Part shown: positions 1 through 12,600 of the stretch, piece after piece | How positions within the stretch are numbered: position 1 is the first letter of the stretch | How the letters are laid out: every line of letters begins with the position of its first letter | NCBI GenBank assembly: GCA_035610835.1 | Contig: CM069452.1 | Span: forward strand, 64,566,368-64,630,367 | DNA from: Ophiura sarsii | Taxonomy: Eukaryota > Echinodermata > Ophiuroidea > Amphilepidida > Ophiuridae | Length of the DNA: 64,000 bases | Reading direction: 5' to 3' | Notes under the pieces: model-generated | Databases searched by the model: none | The model's input: only the letters and a program-made list of their open reading frames with translations | What the model was told of the DNA's origin: nothing | Made by a program: the position numbers and the translations under genes

Positions 1-203
1 GTTGATCCGGACCATGTTATCAGAAACCTTGGCAGTTCCCCCGACATTGATTGATGGGGGTGGGGAAGGATATAAGAAAGGGGAAACTTCTGCTTTCTAT
101 TAAACAGTGCTATGTCCCAAGTCGGATCTCATTTGCGAGCACAGGGAAGGTTGTAATAAGTTGCGTCAAGTGTTCCAATACAACATTTTAAAAATCATGA
201 TTT
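1..203. other. No gene seen
   Basis: AT-rich sequence of low complexity with no coding signal. It is probably inside intron 11 or a later intron of AGTPBP1, because the C-terminal exons of that gene are not in the window. Confidence 0.4.
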
Positions 204-620
204 TTGGTCTTACGCGCACAAAAAAAAGGTTTGTCTTAGAAAATTTTTGCAAAAAAGTTTACTGCTGCGCAATTTGTTATTTCTTTTAATTTGTTTCTAG
301 AGAATAAGCTATGAGGTATGCGATTTAAAACAAAAATCAACTTGATGGCGCACGCTCAGGTTGCATTGCTGATTACACATGTTTATCAATGGACGGTACA
401 AAAAACCATACAATTGTCGGTCACGACGAGCTTTGCGATGAATTTGCTGGTTTCCAAATTTATGCATATAATTTTGTTGATTCAAGCTTACAGAGAACAA
501 ACAAAAAATAATGGAAGAAATATGCATCGCCGCATAGAGCTATGCGCCCAAGCTTATTTCACATACCTATAGATGCGTGTGGGTTTCTGAGACAAACTTC
601 TTCTTTTTCTTTTTTGCGTT
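204..620 (+). mobile_element. Degenerate copy of the GGTCTGTCTC-ended repeat family
   Basis: Contains GCTATGAGGTATGCGATT and the terminal segment TTCTGAGACAAACTTCTTCT. Both resemble the copy at 24176-24700 (GCTATGAGGTATGC, TTCTGAGACAGACCTTCTTC) and the reverse-orientation copy near 48080-48400. No protein-coding capacity. The two small open frames here are accidental. Confidence 0.55.
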
Positions 621-1209
621 ATAATGCTAGCCACTGCTTTAATGCAAATAAATTTGCAAAACATGATAATATAAGTAAGTAGCTGAAAATGGCAGCCAAA
701 AATTGAATTTATTTTTACATTTTATTTTTACCCATCCTGTATGTGATTGGAATATTTGAATTACTAGGTCAGAAAACATTTGCGGACTCCCTTTTCTTAA
801 ACGTTACAATTACTGTTCTACAATATTGTTGATGCAGCTCAACCCCCTAGAGGTTCCCATCATTTTGAGTTTAAAAAGGATAAAAGACCTGCTTCATAAT
901 CATGTTCTCTGCGATTCATAATGAGTCAGTCTGGACTTTGTTGGGAGTCAATTGCCAATTTAAAAATGTGACTGACAATTTAATGTGCATGGTGGTTTAA
1001 AGTCTGATTACCTGTCGAGCTATCATTAATTGTACACTCCTATTCAACATGAGAAATTGTAAAACGGTTTGTTACGCTTCGCCGACAAGGCCAAAGATTT
1101 ATCAAATGTTGTATTCTGTTGAACATTTATGAGAAATAACAGATAATTACACAGGGTGAGATAACACCAAATTGAGGAGAAAAGCCCGTCTTTTTTATCC
1201 TTTCTTTAA
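621..1209. other. No gene or recognised repeat
   Basis: AT-rich intronic-type DNA. I see no conserved coding segment, RNA gene or clear repeat ends. Confidence 0.4.
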
Positions 1210-1534
1210 GGCCCAAAAAAAAGAAGTAATGTTGTCCTCCACAGCTTTCAGAGGAGGCGGGCAGGGATTTTTTTGATTTTTTGATTTTTTTAAATTTACC
1301 AGCGGAAGTTCAAAGTTCAGCCAACAAGAAGTTGTAATCACTCTAAGAGTCGCACATATTAACACTTAATTTAATATTCAATGCCATTTAAACTGTTTTT
1401 TAAAAGAATCTGAAGAAAAAAAAATCTGGAGAAAAAAAAATCTGGAAAAAAAAAAAAATCGGAGTGGCCCTAAATCTGACGAGCGGGCGGTCGGGGACAA
1501 CATTACAACAACAAAAAAATTGGGGGGGGGGGCC
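1210..1534 (+). mobile_element. Foldback-type repeat R1, copy 1
   Basis: Ends are inverted relative to each other (TAATGTTGTCC near 1232 and GGGACAACATTA near 1495), with GGCC at both outer edges and an A-rich core flanked by GCGGGCGG-type words. A second copy in opposite orientation lies at 27200-27574 and shares TTTCAGAG, the segment CACTCTAAGAGT and the AATGCCATTTAAACTG block. This is a short non-autonomous element family. Confidence 0.7.
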
Positions 1535-2060
1535 TAATTTTATAAAAATCCTTCTCACCTTGAGAGTTAGGTAGGCATGACATGGAATTATACCAGTAGA
1601 AACTTTTTCTTTTGTGAAGTTGACAAATCAGTAAAGAATGTATAAAGGGTTTAATCCGATCATTTAAAACACACACCAAAAATCGCATAAGATGTATTAC
1701 AGCATCACCCAAATTTCAATACTCTTTTTAAAGGTGCACCACCAAATCGACATCGCGTCTCTTCATTTGTTCTCAATTAAAAATTGAGATGTTTATATAA
1801 AAATCTTAACTAAGTGACAATGAAATAATAATTTGTGTTATGAGGAGTTAGCAAAATTGAGTTATTTTGAATGTATTACATTATCAACAGGCCTTAAAAC
1901 TGAATTTGCGTTATCAAGTAATTTGTATAATCAGACTTTGTGTCAATAAGTTTCTGGTCTACCCCTTCAAAATTTAGACCTGGGCGAGAATCCCTTCAGA
2001 TGCTGGGTTGATAAAATGCAGAGATTTATCCCCAAATGTGGTTTACAACAACCAGACCAC
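1535..2060. other. No gene or recognised repeat
   Basis: AT-rich sequence without coding signal in either strand. Confidence 0.35.
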
Positions 2061-2200
2061 TATAGTATAATCAGTTCCAAATTGGTAAAAATTGTGACGC
2101 TAATATTTATCTGCGGGCCCAAATGGAATACCTACTTGCCCACTGCTTGCTGATACCTGTTTTTTTTATGCACAAACGCACACTTTCACCAATAAATATC
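2061..2200 (+). mobile_element. Truncated copy of the TAGTTTAATCNGTTCC element
   Basis: The segment starting TATAGTATAATCAGTTCC, followed by GGGCCCAAATGGAATACC and GCACAAACGCACACTTT, matches the left part of the complete element at 56779-57015. The right terminal repeat is missing here. Confidence 0.7.
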
Positions 2201-3438
2201 TAGGGTGGATCGTCCCATCATTACCACTAATAAACACTAAATATGCGTTTCTATTCAGCACCTATAGGTGGTGACACAGCAAAAGGTGGTGATGCCGAAA
2301 GCTCACCAAAATACGCGCAAGGAAAGCTTATCCAAGCAAACTTTCACGCAACGTGCCCATCTTAGTAACCCGCGCGTGCACATCAGGTGTAGGAATCTTA
2401 CAATATACAGATAAACAGGAGTTTAACCATTTTTGCCGATTAAGTTACAAACACACTATAGACACAGAAGATGAAAAATTGGCAAACATCCCAGTTCTCA
2501 AGGCCAGGTGTACTTATCAGTCTCCAGAGGGCAGTATATTAAACCAAATAGCATAAGAGACAGCGTTCTCATAAATGTGTCCTACAGAAACAGTCAATAT
2601 TGATAAGACAATAATGACCATGTTGAATTGACTCAAGTTGGCCTTGTAGCATAGCCCCTGGTATCAACAGCGGTTACACAAGGGTAACAATAACTACAAT
2701 GTGTGTACAGTGAATGCTACTCTCAATTATGTATATTTATGGTTAAACATTGCTGTGTCTTTATTCAAATTATAAAAGCCCCTCAAATATACATACTTAT
2801 TTATAGATCAGCCCGAAAGAAAATAAACTTTTGGAAATAAGCCTTTAAATTTTAAAACATTTAAAATGTTTTATTTCTTACAAAATAGAAATTTGATGAT
2901 TATTTTTTTATATTTCAAATATTTGTGAATTTCTTTTTTTCTTTCTTCCTATTTTAAAATTGTGTTTCAAACAGTTATTTTTCTTGAGATTTTGTGATCA
3001 ACTAATTTCGAACGCTGACAACTAGAGAGATGTAACTCAATCTTTGGTCATTTTGAGATTTATTGGTACCCAAAGAGTCCTTTGTCATCCAAAGAATATC
3101 AGGGCCAAACATAAGACATATAAAGACCCCCCCTTGCAATTCTTTTTTTTTTGGGGGGGGGGGGGGGGGGCGAAGCCACCCTTATAGCATGAGATTGCAA
3201 AAACTTACACATTTTGGTCTTTCTAGACATAAGTGGGGGCCGCCATGTTTGTAGTCTTTGTAAATTACATGTACCTATGCAGTTTATTTCAACAGTACCC
3301 GCAGTCTGTGCTGGAGTCAAAGCTATATTTGTTTAGTTAATTAGAGATGTGCTACTTCCAACAGAGAGACATGATAGCTTATCTTGTTTGACTAGCTTAT
3401 CTTGTTTGACCAAGGTCATATATACCTAGATTGTTCTT
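2201..3438. other. No gene seen; G18-type tract near 3153-3170
   Basis: Contains a 67-codon open frame (2353-2556, no ATG) that I do not recognise and do not call. A T10 run followed by a run of about 18 G lies near 3141-3170. There is otherwise no structure beyond AT-rich DNA. Confidence 0.4.
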
Positions 3439-4247
3439 CCACAGATAGTCAAAACCAGGGATAGATTTCTGTCGGTAAAGCTTGAAGCTATGCTTGTTTC
3501 GCAACAAGGTCGCCCCTTGCTCAGCATGTGGTGCCGATTGAGTTGTTACCACCACACAAGTCAGTGCACAAGCATGCTTAGCAGCATACATGTACATGTA
3601 TACTATAAGGATTCCCACCCAAATACTATGATTAAAGATCATCGATTGTTATTTGCATTTGCCTGATATTACAAATTCATCATATTCACAGATGGATAAC
3701 TTACTGTAAAACATTCAAAACAATGGCTTCAAAGTTGTTTTCTGACGGAGATTGGTAGAAAATTCCTAAAATGTCATCATAGTACAGCACTGGTTGACAC
3801 TATATCGGATCCTTTTATCATAGAAAAAAGCAACGGTGAAATCTCAATTTGCAAAGGTAGATCGAAAGAACAGGTCCTGATGTACCACCCTCAAGTGGAT
3901 CCACTTTATTCCGATGAAAGATGAGGTCATGGCATCTCATTGAAAATGCAAATTGGTAATTTTCCACAGAATAGCACATGTGTTTTGTTTGTAAACATCA
4001 AATTCAGTGACCTTGCGTGTGCTTTGATTGGTTGACACTGATCATGTGATGCAACAAGCGTTATGATTGGCTCAATTACTATCAAGGGCACACATGTTCA
4101 GATGCCAAACCACAGAAATCCCACACTGAGATCATGCTGGGATCTGTCATCGGCGAAACAAGGATAGATTGGGCTGATTTTTCTGGCCCTATATTAATAC
4201 ATGGGAGGATATAGGAGAAATCTATCCCTGGTTTTGACTATCTGTGG
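3439..4247. mobile_element. Non-autonomous DNA transposon with 32-bp perfect terminal inverted repeats
   Basis: Positions 3439-3470 are the exact reverse complement of 4216-4247 (outer end CCACAGATAGTCAAAACC). The flanks repeat TTCTT (or GTTCTTC if the repeat is taken to start at CACAG), consistent with a target site duplication. The interior has no transposase-like frame. A 7-8 bp duplication would suggest hAT, but the end does not clearly match hAT. Confidence 0.8.
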
Positions 4248-5031
4248 TTCTTCAGACTGTACCCCCTCCCCCTCCATGCACACAAATCAACTTGATGGGT
4301 TTCCTGTACTATTTTTAGACTGCGGTGTTTTGATTCTTTTTTTGGTTTGAATTATAGAAAATACATACACACTTTTCCCTGGTATTTTGGTATGAAACAG
4401 ATGTTTGGTTACAAAACATGCTTCTTTCTCTTGGATCGCCCCCATTCCATTTCAATGGAATTTTTATTTACACACCACTCAATGGTACACAAATGATCAC
4501 TCATTTTTCTCAGAATGTCCTATTTTTTAGTTAAGTCTTTCTGGTTGTCAACCCTCAATCAGGCAAACGGAGAAAAGGCTACATGTATGTTTCAGCTTTC
4601 TTGGCCCTCTATTGGTGGACCCAAAATAAATTGTGAGGGTATATGTTTCATACGTAAAGGTCCAATGTTTGAGGGCGACATAACATGATTTGAACAAGCT
4701 CCAGTAATGATAAGTAATACAATAACCTTAATAACATGTAACAATCTATCAAGCGTTTACTCACCCTCTCAAGGGTGTGAGAGGCCACAAATTAAAAAAG
4801 AGGAAAACAGACAAATACGAGGAAAAACAGCGTAAAATTGGGTGAAAATGCCAAATATGGGCTGAAAAGAAAAGAAAAGGCTGAATTTTCGGCATAAAAA
4901 AATCTAAAAAAGAGGAAATCAGCTAAAAAGAGGAACTCTCACACCCTGCCCTCTAGTGGTGGAAACACAATGGTCCAAGTTATGCTGTATGATATATTAT
5001 GTCAAAGCTATCAAATTCACAATCACTAGTA
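4248..5031. other. No gene seen
   Basis: AT-rich DNA. GTGTGAGAGG near 4777 and a related CTCTCACACC near 4938 bracket an A-rich stretch of about 170 bp, which could be a small degenerate foldback. Confidence 0.35.
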
Positions 5032-5388
5032 CTTAAGAGGGAATTTTTTCTAAGTTGACAAACTTTTGGACACACATTTTTTAGATTTTGCCTAAAGTTT
5101 GGGAGGTGAAAGACATTTAGTAGTTATGTAAAAAAATGGTATTGAAAAATTCAGCAACCCTCTGTTGCCATGGTAACGAGCCTATCTTGTTTTAGGTCAT
5201 TTTAGGGGAAAATTCTCCTAATTATACTGATTTAGCAACAAAAAAAGTAAAAGTTTGGCAGAACCCTACACCAAGGTGGTACACTTTTTGCCCAAACTGA
5301 CTTCATGAATGAGTTGCCCTATCTCTGGTCTAACAAACCAACCGATTTAGATAAGTCAGTGTTGCCATATTGATACCCTGTTGCCATG

Positions 5389-5483
5389 GTTTTAGTCTGC
5401 ATTCTTATCATGTATTTTTGGTATTTTGTGATATTGTTCATGTAAAGCGCTTTGTGTTATTTGTAAGGCGCTATATAAACACG

Positions 5484-5514
<31 letters not shown>

Positions 5515-5515
5515 G
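5389..5515 (+). mobile_element. Short insertion with (ATT)n tail inside the left foldback arm
   Basis: The right arm (8404-8412) reads continuously where the left arm is interrupted by about 127 bp ending CGCTATATAAACACGG then (TATTAT)n. The interruption is flanked by ATG on both sides. The 3' end resembles SINE-like elements with an (ATT)n tail. Confidence 0.6.
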
Positions 5516-5867
5516 TTCAAATATCACATTTTGAGGAAGTTGAAAAAGTCAGATATTACTAACCGACTTCGGGTCGCTACAGTTCCCCTCGAGGTGATTT
5601 GTTTTTCTTTGTGTTTTGTTTTTATAACAAGGACCTAATACCCTTTGAGTTAATTCAAGAAGAAAAAATGGGGAAACCCGGCACTTACGAATCACGTGAC
5701 CTGAAGTCACATGATCAAATTTACGGGAAATTGCATAGCCGGGTATATATGGGGGTTACCGTGCACCCCCAGGACTCCCCCAAACAACTTTTTTTTTACT
5801 TCCTTTCATTGTCCTAAAACATATTCAGTATGATACCAGCATGATTTTAGTATGCTAAGGGGTTATT

Positions 5868-6960
5868 CAAGATGGCGTCGAAAATGGCCGCCAAAAGGTC
5901 AAATTTCCTGAAATTATATTATATCAATCAAAATCGGGATCAAAATGTACGGTGAAAGTATAGTTTTAATAGTGGGACGTATGTATTAGACAACTAGGAA
6001 CTCATATCGATTACTTTTGCTTTGTTAACATACCTAAATCCAAGATGGCCGCCAAAATGGCTGCCAAAATGATAAAATTCCATACATTTGGCGTATCAGC
6101 CCAACATGTATGATCAGAGTATCGTTTTAACAATGGGATATATGTGTTAGACCCTAGAAGCTGACATGCGACATTTTTGCTTTGTTTAAAAATCTTAAAT
6201 CCAAAATGGCCGCCAGAATGATGGCCAAAAGTCCATACAATGACATAATATTATCAAAATGAATGATGAAAATATAGTTTTTAACAATGGGATGTATTTA
6301 TTATATCACTAGTAACTCATATCCAGTATTTTTGCTTTGTTAACATATTTAAATCCAAAATGGCTGCCAAAATGAGTCCCAAAATGGTTGCTAAAATTGT
6401 CAAATTCCATAAGATAAGGATAATAACAACCAGAATGTATGATGAAAATATAGTTTTAACAATGGGATGTATGTATTGTATTAGACCACAAGTAACTCAT
6501 ATTCAGTTTTTTTGCTTTGTTAACATACTTCAATCCAAAATGGCCGCCAGAATGATGGCCAAAATTGGTCAAAATTCCCTAAATTGACATAATATTAACC
6601 AAGATGTATGATGAAAATATAGTTTTTAACAATGAGATGTATGTATTATTTCACTAGTAATTCATATCCAGTATGTATGCTTTGTTAACATACTTAGAAT
6701 ACAAAATGGCTGCCAACATAGGTCCCAAAATGACTGCCAAAATGGGTCCCAAAATGACTGCAAAAATGGGTCCCAAAATGACTGCAAAAAATGGTCAAAT
6801 TCCATAAAATAGGATGATATTGATATCAACCAGAATGTACAATGAAAATATAGTTTTAACAATGGGATGTATGTATTAGATAGACCACTAGTAACTACTA
6901 TCCAGTATTGTTGATTTGTAGTACTTTAAATCCAAAATTGCCGCCAAAATGGTCTTTGTA
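5868..6960 (+). repeat. Tandem array of about 160-bp units with AANATGGC cores
   Basis: Unit cores occur near 5868, 6039, 6200, 6354, 6534, 6700 and 6931. Units share AACAATGGGATGTATGTATTA, TTTTGCTTTGTTAACATACTT and CCAAAATGGCCGCCAAAATG. The mirror copies in the right arm lie near 7244, 7370, 7545, 7708, 7870 and 8032. The core resembles the YY1 motif AANATGGC; function is inference only. Confidence 0.75.
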
Positions 6961-8763
6961 AATGTAAAAATAGTCTATAAGTGTGTATTTTGTATTACAT
7001 TCACCAAATGATATGTTCTAATATGACACTAACAATAAATTAATACTGCTTCTCAGGTATTTTAACCTTTGGCCGACATCTTAGATGTTTTAAAAGACTC
7101 AAACTAGATACAGCCCCATGGCTTTATCATATATTATAGTGAATGTTATCCCATTAGATTTGGGGTATCAGTATTACATAGTATGGTCATTTACAATACA
7201 ACGCAATTTGTTTAGGTCATTTAACATCAACTTAACCATTTGACAGCCATTTTGGAAACTGAAACAGAATAAAAATTGTCACAGAGGTGGGTCTTATATC
7301 TAATTGGAATAGCTTAGCAGTTTAGAACATACTATTTGGCGAATGTGATGCAAAATACACACTCATTTTGGAAGCCATTTTGGATTTTAAGTATGTTATC
7401 AAAGCATAAATACTGGATATGAGTTACTTGTGGTCTGATATATACATCCCATTGTTAAACCTATATTGTCATCATACATGCTGGTCGTTATTATCATATC
7501 TTATGGAATTTGACAATTTAAGCAGCCATTTTGGGACTCATATTGGCAGCCATTTTGCATTTTAAGTATGTTAACAAAGTAAAAATTGGATGAGTTACTA
7601 GTGATATAATAAATGCATCCCATTGTTAAAAACTATATTTCCATCTTTCATTTTATTAATATTATCTCATTTTATGGACTTTTGACCAATTTTGGCCATC
7701 ATTCTGGCGGCCATTTTGAATTTAAGATTTGTAAACAAAGCAAATATGCAGTATATGAGCTTCTAGGGATCTAACACATACACCCCATTGTTAAAACTAT
7801 ACTCTGATCATACATGCTGGGCTAATATATGCCAAATGTATGGAATTTTAGCATTTTTGGCAGCCATTTTGGCGGCCATCTTGGATTTAGGTATATTAAC
7901 AATGCAAATGTACTCGATATAAGTGTCTAGTGGTCTAATACATACGTCCCACTATTAAAACTATACTTTCACCATACATTTTGATCCCGATTTTGATTGA
8001 TATAATATAATTTCAGGAAATTTGACCTTTTGGCGGCCATTTTCGACGCCATCTTGAATAACCCCTTAGCATACCAAAATCATTTTGGTAACATACTGAA
8101 TATGTTTTAAGACAATGAAAGGAAGTAAAAAAAAGTTGTTTGGAGGAGTCCTGGGGGTGCACGGTAACCCCCCATATACCCGGCTATGCAATTTCCCGTA
8201 AATTGGATCATGTGACTTCAGGTCACGTGATATGTAAGTGCCGGGTTTCCCCATTTGTTTTCTTGAATTAACTCAAAGGGTATTAGGTCTTTGTTATATA
8301 AACAAAGTACAAAGAAAAACAAATCACCTCGAGGGGAACTGTAGCTACCCGAAGTCGGTTAGTAATATCTGACTTTTTCAACTTCCTCAAAATGTGATAT
8401 TTGAACATGGCAACAGGGTATCAATATGGCAACACTGACTTATCTAAATCGGTTGGTTTGTAAGACCAGAGATAGGGCAACTCATTCATGAAGTCAGTTT
8501 GGGCAAAAAATGTACCACCTTGGTGTAGGGTTCTGCCAAACCTTTACTTTTTTTGTTGCTAAAATCAGTATAATTAGGAGAATTTTCCCCTAAAATGACC
8601 TAAAACAAGATAGGCTCGTTACCATGGCAACAGAGGGTTGCTGAATTTTTCAATACCATTTTTTTACATAATTACTAAATGTCTTTCACCTCCCAAACTT
8701 TAGGCAAAATCTAAAAAATGTGTGTCCAAAAGTTTGTCAACTTAGAAAAAATTCACTCTTAAG

Positions 8764-9205
8764 ATTCTCTTGTACTTGGATTTTAACTTGAACAATTAAG
8801 AAGAGCCTATAATTCCTTTGTCTTCAGGCTATTTCAAACTTGTTGGGCATCTTCCTTTGATCTGTTGTAATAACTGACTTGACAGAGAAGTGACAGCTGG
8901 CCATAAATCTGACCAATCTCCATCCAGATCAGCTTTGGATGCCTCTCATTAGGTGGACATCCATAATTGAAATTGATATATTGCTGAGTACTAGCCCTGT
9001 GTGTGTGTGGGGGGGACTGAATGTTAATTTGAGGGCCCATGGAGGTAATAATGCATATGGTTAGATTTCTAGTACCCTCTCGCTGGCACTCGCGGCTTGC
9101 TAGTGCAAGTTTCCGGTTTGCCGATGGGCACGACACTAGTGCTAGTGTTGTGCGTCCGATATTCATTAAAGGTAGATGTTCCGATTTCTGGCCCGATTTC
9201 AACTT
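8764..9205. other. Unassigned stretch with an open frame on the minus strand
   Basis: A 122-codon minus-strand frame (9202-8834) ends in a segment with HPKLIWMEIGQIYGQLSL. The upstream part of that frame is a dispersed GC-rich repeat. I do not recognise the product and find no splice fit to AGTPBP1 exon 11. Confidence 0.3.
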
Positions 9206-9516
9206 GATGTTTTCTATTTTACATGAAAGGTCATCCTTAAATTGTCACATTCCAAAGTTTGAGTCGCATAACTCCAATGGTTCTATGTTTAGAAGCACAA
9301 GGTCACAAGATATTTGCCCATTGAGTAGCACACAGACTGTTTGGTGGTTAACCACCTTTGGCAGTAATTCACCACATTTTAGCCTATGATTTCTAAATGG
9401 AACATTTCTGGCCCCTAAGATTTCACAGACATAATGAGAAAAATATGAGGATTCTTTTGATATCAAAATATCTTGATGTGAAAAAAAAACCTAGCTCCAA
9501 AAAAGTGATCGGAACA
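9206..9516 (-). repeat. Dispersed repeat R2, copy 1
   Basis: Reverse-orientation copy of the repeat at 26442-26760. Shared words include TTTCTAAATGGAACATTTCTGG-type sequence, CACATCAAGATATTTTGATAT and GGTGGTTAACC (reading the minus strand). It lies directly downstream of exon 11, in intron 11. Confidence 0.75.
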
Positions 9517-9539
9517 TACACCTTTAAATAGTATCTTAC

Positions 9540-9616
9540 CTGATCGTCATCTTTGTGCTCATCGCTGCTGCTCACGTCGTCGTCTTGATCATCCTCGTCA
9601 TCAATTACATCATCCA
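9540..9616 (-). CDS. AGTPBP1: AGTPBP1 coding exon 11, acidic linker
   Basis: This 77-nt exon covers residues 365-390 (VDDVIDDEDDQDDDVSSSDE, then HKDDDQ), with acceptor CTCCCCAG|TG and donor TCAG|GTAAGA (phase 0). Acidic, serine-containing sequence here matches the low-complexity acidic linker between the armadillo-like and peptidase regions of CCP1. It is the last exon I can place. The next should start in phase 0 further left or off the window. Confidence 0.9.
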
Positions 9617-12600
9617 CTGGGGAGATAAAGTATATAACATTAAATTACAGGATAAACAAATCAAACATTCTGTATGTACGCAAACATTTGTAACCTTCTA
9701 CTTCAAATCCAGGACAAAAACGGTACTTATAAAAAACTGCAAAGTCGCAACTTGTGAATCCCCCCTGGCTTGGAGATTCACCTAAATGGGGTCACCAAGT
9801 TTGGTTGAGATTTGAATATGAGAGCACTGAACAGGCCGAACCTAACCAAAAAGGCTCACCAAGGGAATGCACATACACATCCCAACACACATGACATGAC
9901 ACATACCACAAGCAAGATCAATTTTGTCAACATTTGATTTTATCCCCATTTTATGAATCACACAAAACATAAAGAAAAAAAGCTGGCTGTTAATAATAAT
10001 TTATTATTCAATCAATATAGTTATTATTGACAACCATTTCTGGTTAGACTACGACATTTGAATAGAGTGCTCAATACCGTAAACGGTAGAGCGTATAAAA
10101 ATTCAGAGGTATAGACCTTCCGGAATATTATCGCTACTCTGAGTTTCATGGACAATCCCAATCAATATAAATTATATACATAAAAGATAATATCCCCCCC
10201 CCCCCACCCCGCCCAGTGCCCCTCTGACCCAGTGCCCCCCTGACCAGACAGGAGTTACGCTACTGCTGACAAACCTAAATGCAGCTCACAGCCTTATTGT
10301 GATGCAGAACATCAAAGTTTTTACCCTCAGTATATCCTATCATCACGCCTGTATTGAAAGCATGCATAGTTTTGATCGATCCTGAACCATACCCTGAACC
10401 TTAATTGTGATGCAGTACATCAAAAGGGGGGGGGGGCTATGCAGGTGAAGTCAATTTTTAGTTTATTATGTGTGCTCTAAGAGCATATTCTAAGCCAGGC
10501 CATTCTCAAATGGTGGCACGCGCCACTTGTGGCACATCAAGGCAACCTAAGTGGCGCGAGAGTGGTTAAAATTTGATACAAATAAATCATATCATGATAT
10601 AGCCAGATTTCATAGGCGTATGACGGTCAGATGTATAAAGACAGTAATTTTTCACACGCTACGCGCGCATGTGCCCTCAAAAGAGTAATATTAATTATTA
10701 TGTTGCCTACATATATGTTAAAATATTTTGAAGGGAATTTTGCCATTATTAATTCTAAAAAATATGACCAAGTGGAGCTTCAACAAGTTGGTAACTAAAA
10801 TGTGGCGTATCAGTAAATCTAGTTGAGAAAGCCTGTTCTAAGCTTTAAAAGGACACCAAATTCAGATTTTATGAGTGAAAATGACTCCTAAATGCTTCAT
10901 TATTTTCTTTATTTTTTTCTGTCCGTTTTCGTCTATATCTTGAAAAACACACAGCCGCAAAGCCCCCCCCCCTTTTTGATGTGCTGCATGCATATTCGCG
11001 GGAAATAACGATCAAAATCAGACAATATTTGCGAGCACATTTTTGGAGAAAGATGAATTTTCGAGTTAAAGAAGCCCATTCAGGCTACATAACGGAAGAT
11101 TCAGCAAACTATATCCCATACCTTCACTGTTAATTTCTGCATCATCTTTCCTCGCAGCTCCGTCTGGTAAGTGAAACTTGAAAGGACTCTTGATGGTAGT
11201 CAGGGGAAGACGGTTCTTTTGAGAGCATTTTCTCAGGATCACGCTTATTAAATTCACGATACTTTCGATATCTTTAGCTGAAAGAGAAAAAAAATACATA
11301 TTTGACATATTTTTCTCCTGATTCACAAAAACACAAAACTTTGTCCAATAATTTCTTTTAACTTCCTCTTGTTTTTCCAGAACAGGCAAGATACAACTGA
11401 TAGAGAATTAGATTGTTGTCAACGATAAATCTGAAATACTGAACCTAACGACAACAATTCATCCTGACATCACCTATTCTAAGCTGACACCAGAGTATTA
11501 CAGGTTTGTTTGATAGCTCGAGTGTCTGGGGAAAGAGATATTATCAATAGCATACTAAAGTACTCCAGTGGCATTACGGCTGTTTGATCCCACATAATTT
11601 GTCCGATTTATTCTGAGAACACCGTAACTTGCTGGCCTGGTTCTGGTTTTAACTGATTCAAGTACCTGAATATACTGGCCATCTTTTGTAGAAATTTCAG
11701 AACATTTGTTGGTGCCAGTTCTGAGAAATAGAGCTTGAATATTATTATTTACTATAATAGCGCTCTCATCAGCCACATTTCCCATAGAGTTACATGTAAA
11801 ATGTGTGTCAAATAGAAAATGCAGATAATTTAAAAATGGCTCGAACAATTTTCTTGAAATTTTCACCGTATACTCGTATTCATTAGCACTACCTAAATCA
11901 GGTCAAACCATAAATGGGGCACTATGTAATCTTTTTTTATCCCATAATTTTAATTATAAAGCGGACAGTCAAACATCCGTGGCATATCAGGGGTCACTTG
12001 TCAGAGGGGGCAAAGGATATTTTTTCCTGGTGGACTTTAGACTTTACCAGGCGCAGGCTGTCAACTTTTGAGAATTGCCGCCGAGTCACAAATTTGAGAA
12101 GAGGCAGGGGCTTGTGACGTGGTGTTGCCAATCCGGCGCAAAAAATTGAGCTCGATAAATGAAGGTGCTGATCTCAATCTACACAACTCAAATATTGGGG
12201 CCCTCGCCCCACCCCCACTGTAAAATGTTACGAAAAAATTCTTCCTCTTCTCCCTTTCTTCCCTTGTCTCCCTTCACTTCACCCTTTTTAACCCGATAGT
12301 TTGAGGTGGCCTTCCCGGTCAGGGGGAGGCTCTCTGCCCCCTGATCCCCCTGGAGATGCGCATCTGAAGTACTCCCTTTCTTATGGAGGGGCGAAACCTT
12401 GTTAGCATTACCAGGCAGACCGCAGCCGCTGCGTTAATGAGCTCGCATTCAGATTTTACAAGCTCACGTTTTGGGCGAGATTTCAGTTTTGCCGGACGAG
12501 ATTTGGGCAACTTTGACTTTTCTGACTAGCACTACCCGAACAGAATTATTGATTATCAGTTATTGACAAGTCCCACCGATACAAAATGGTGTGATGGTGA

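Larger units (their letters stand above)
5032..8763. mobile_element. 3.7 kb foldback element with tandem units in both arms
   Basis: Left arm from 5032 to about 7050 and right arm from about 7290 to 8763 are inverted copies (for example the ACCGACTTCGGGT segment near 5560 against the same words inverted near 8350, and TTGCCATGGTAACGAG near 5165 against 8620). The arms contain about seven (left) and six (right) divergent units of roughly 150-230 bp, each with TCCAAAATGGCYGCC-like sequence. The ends give GTACTTAAGAG and CTCTTAAGA. No transposase frame was found. The arms are of unequal length because of later insertions. Confidence 0.85.

Noticed and set aside
8834..9202. Minus-strand ORF as AGTPBP1 exon 12 or an alternative terminal exon
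   Set aside because: No acceptor giving phase 0, no resemblance to the remembered linker or peptidase sequence, and its first half is a dispersed GC-rich repeat. Left unassigned.
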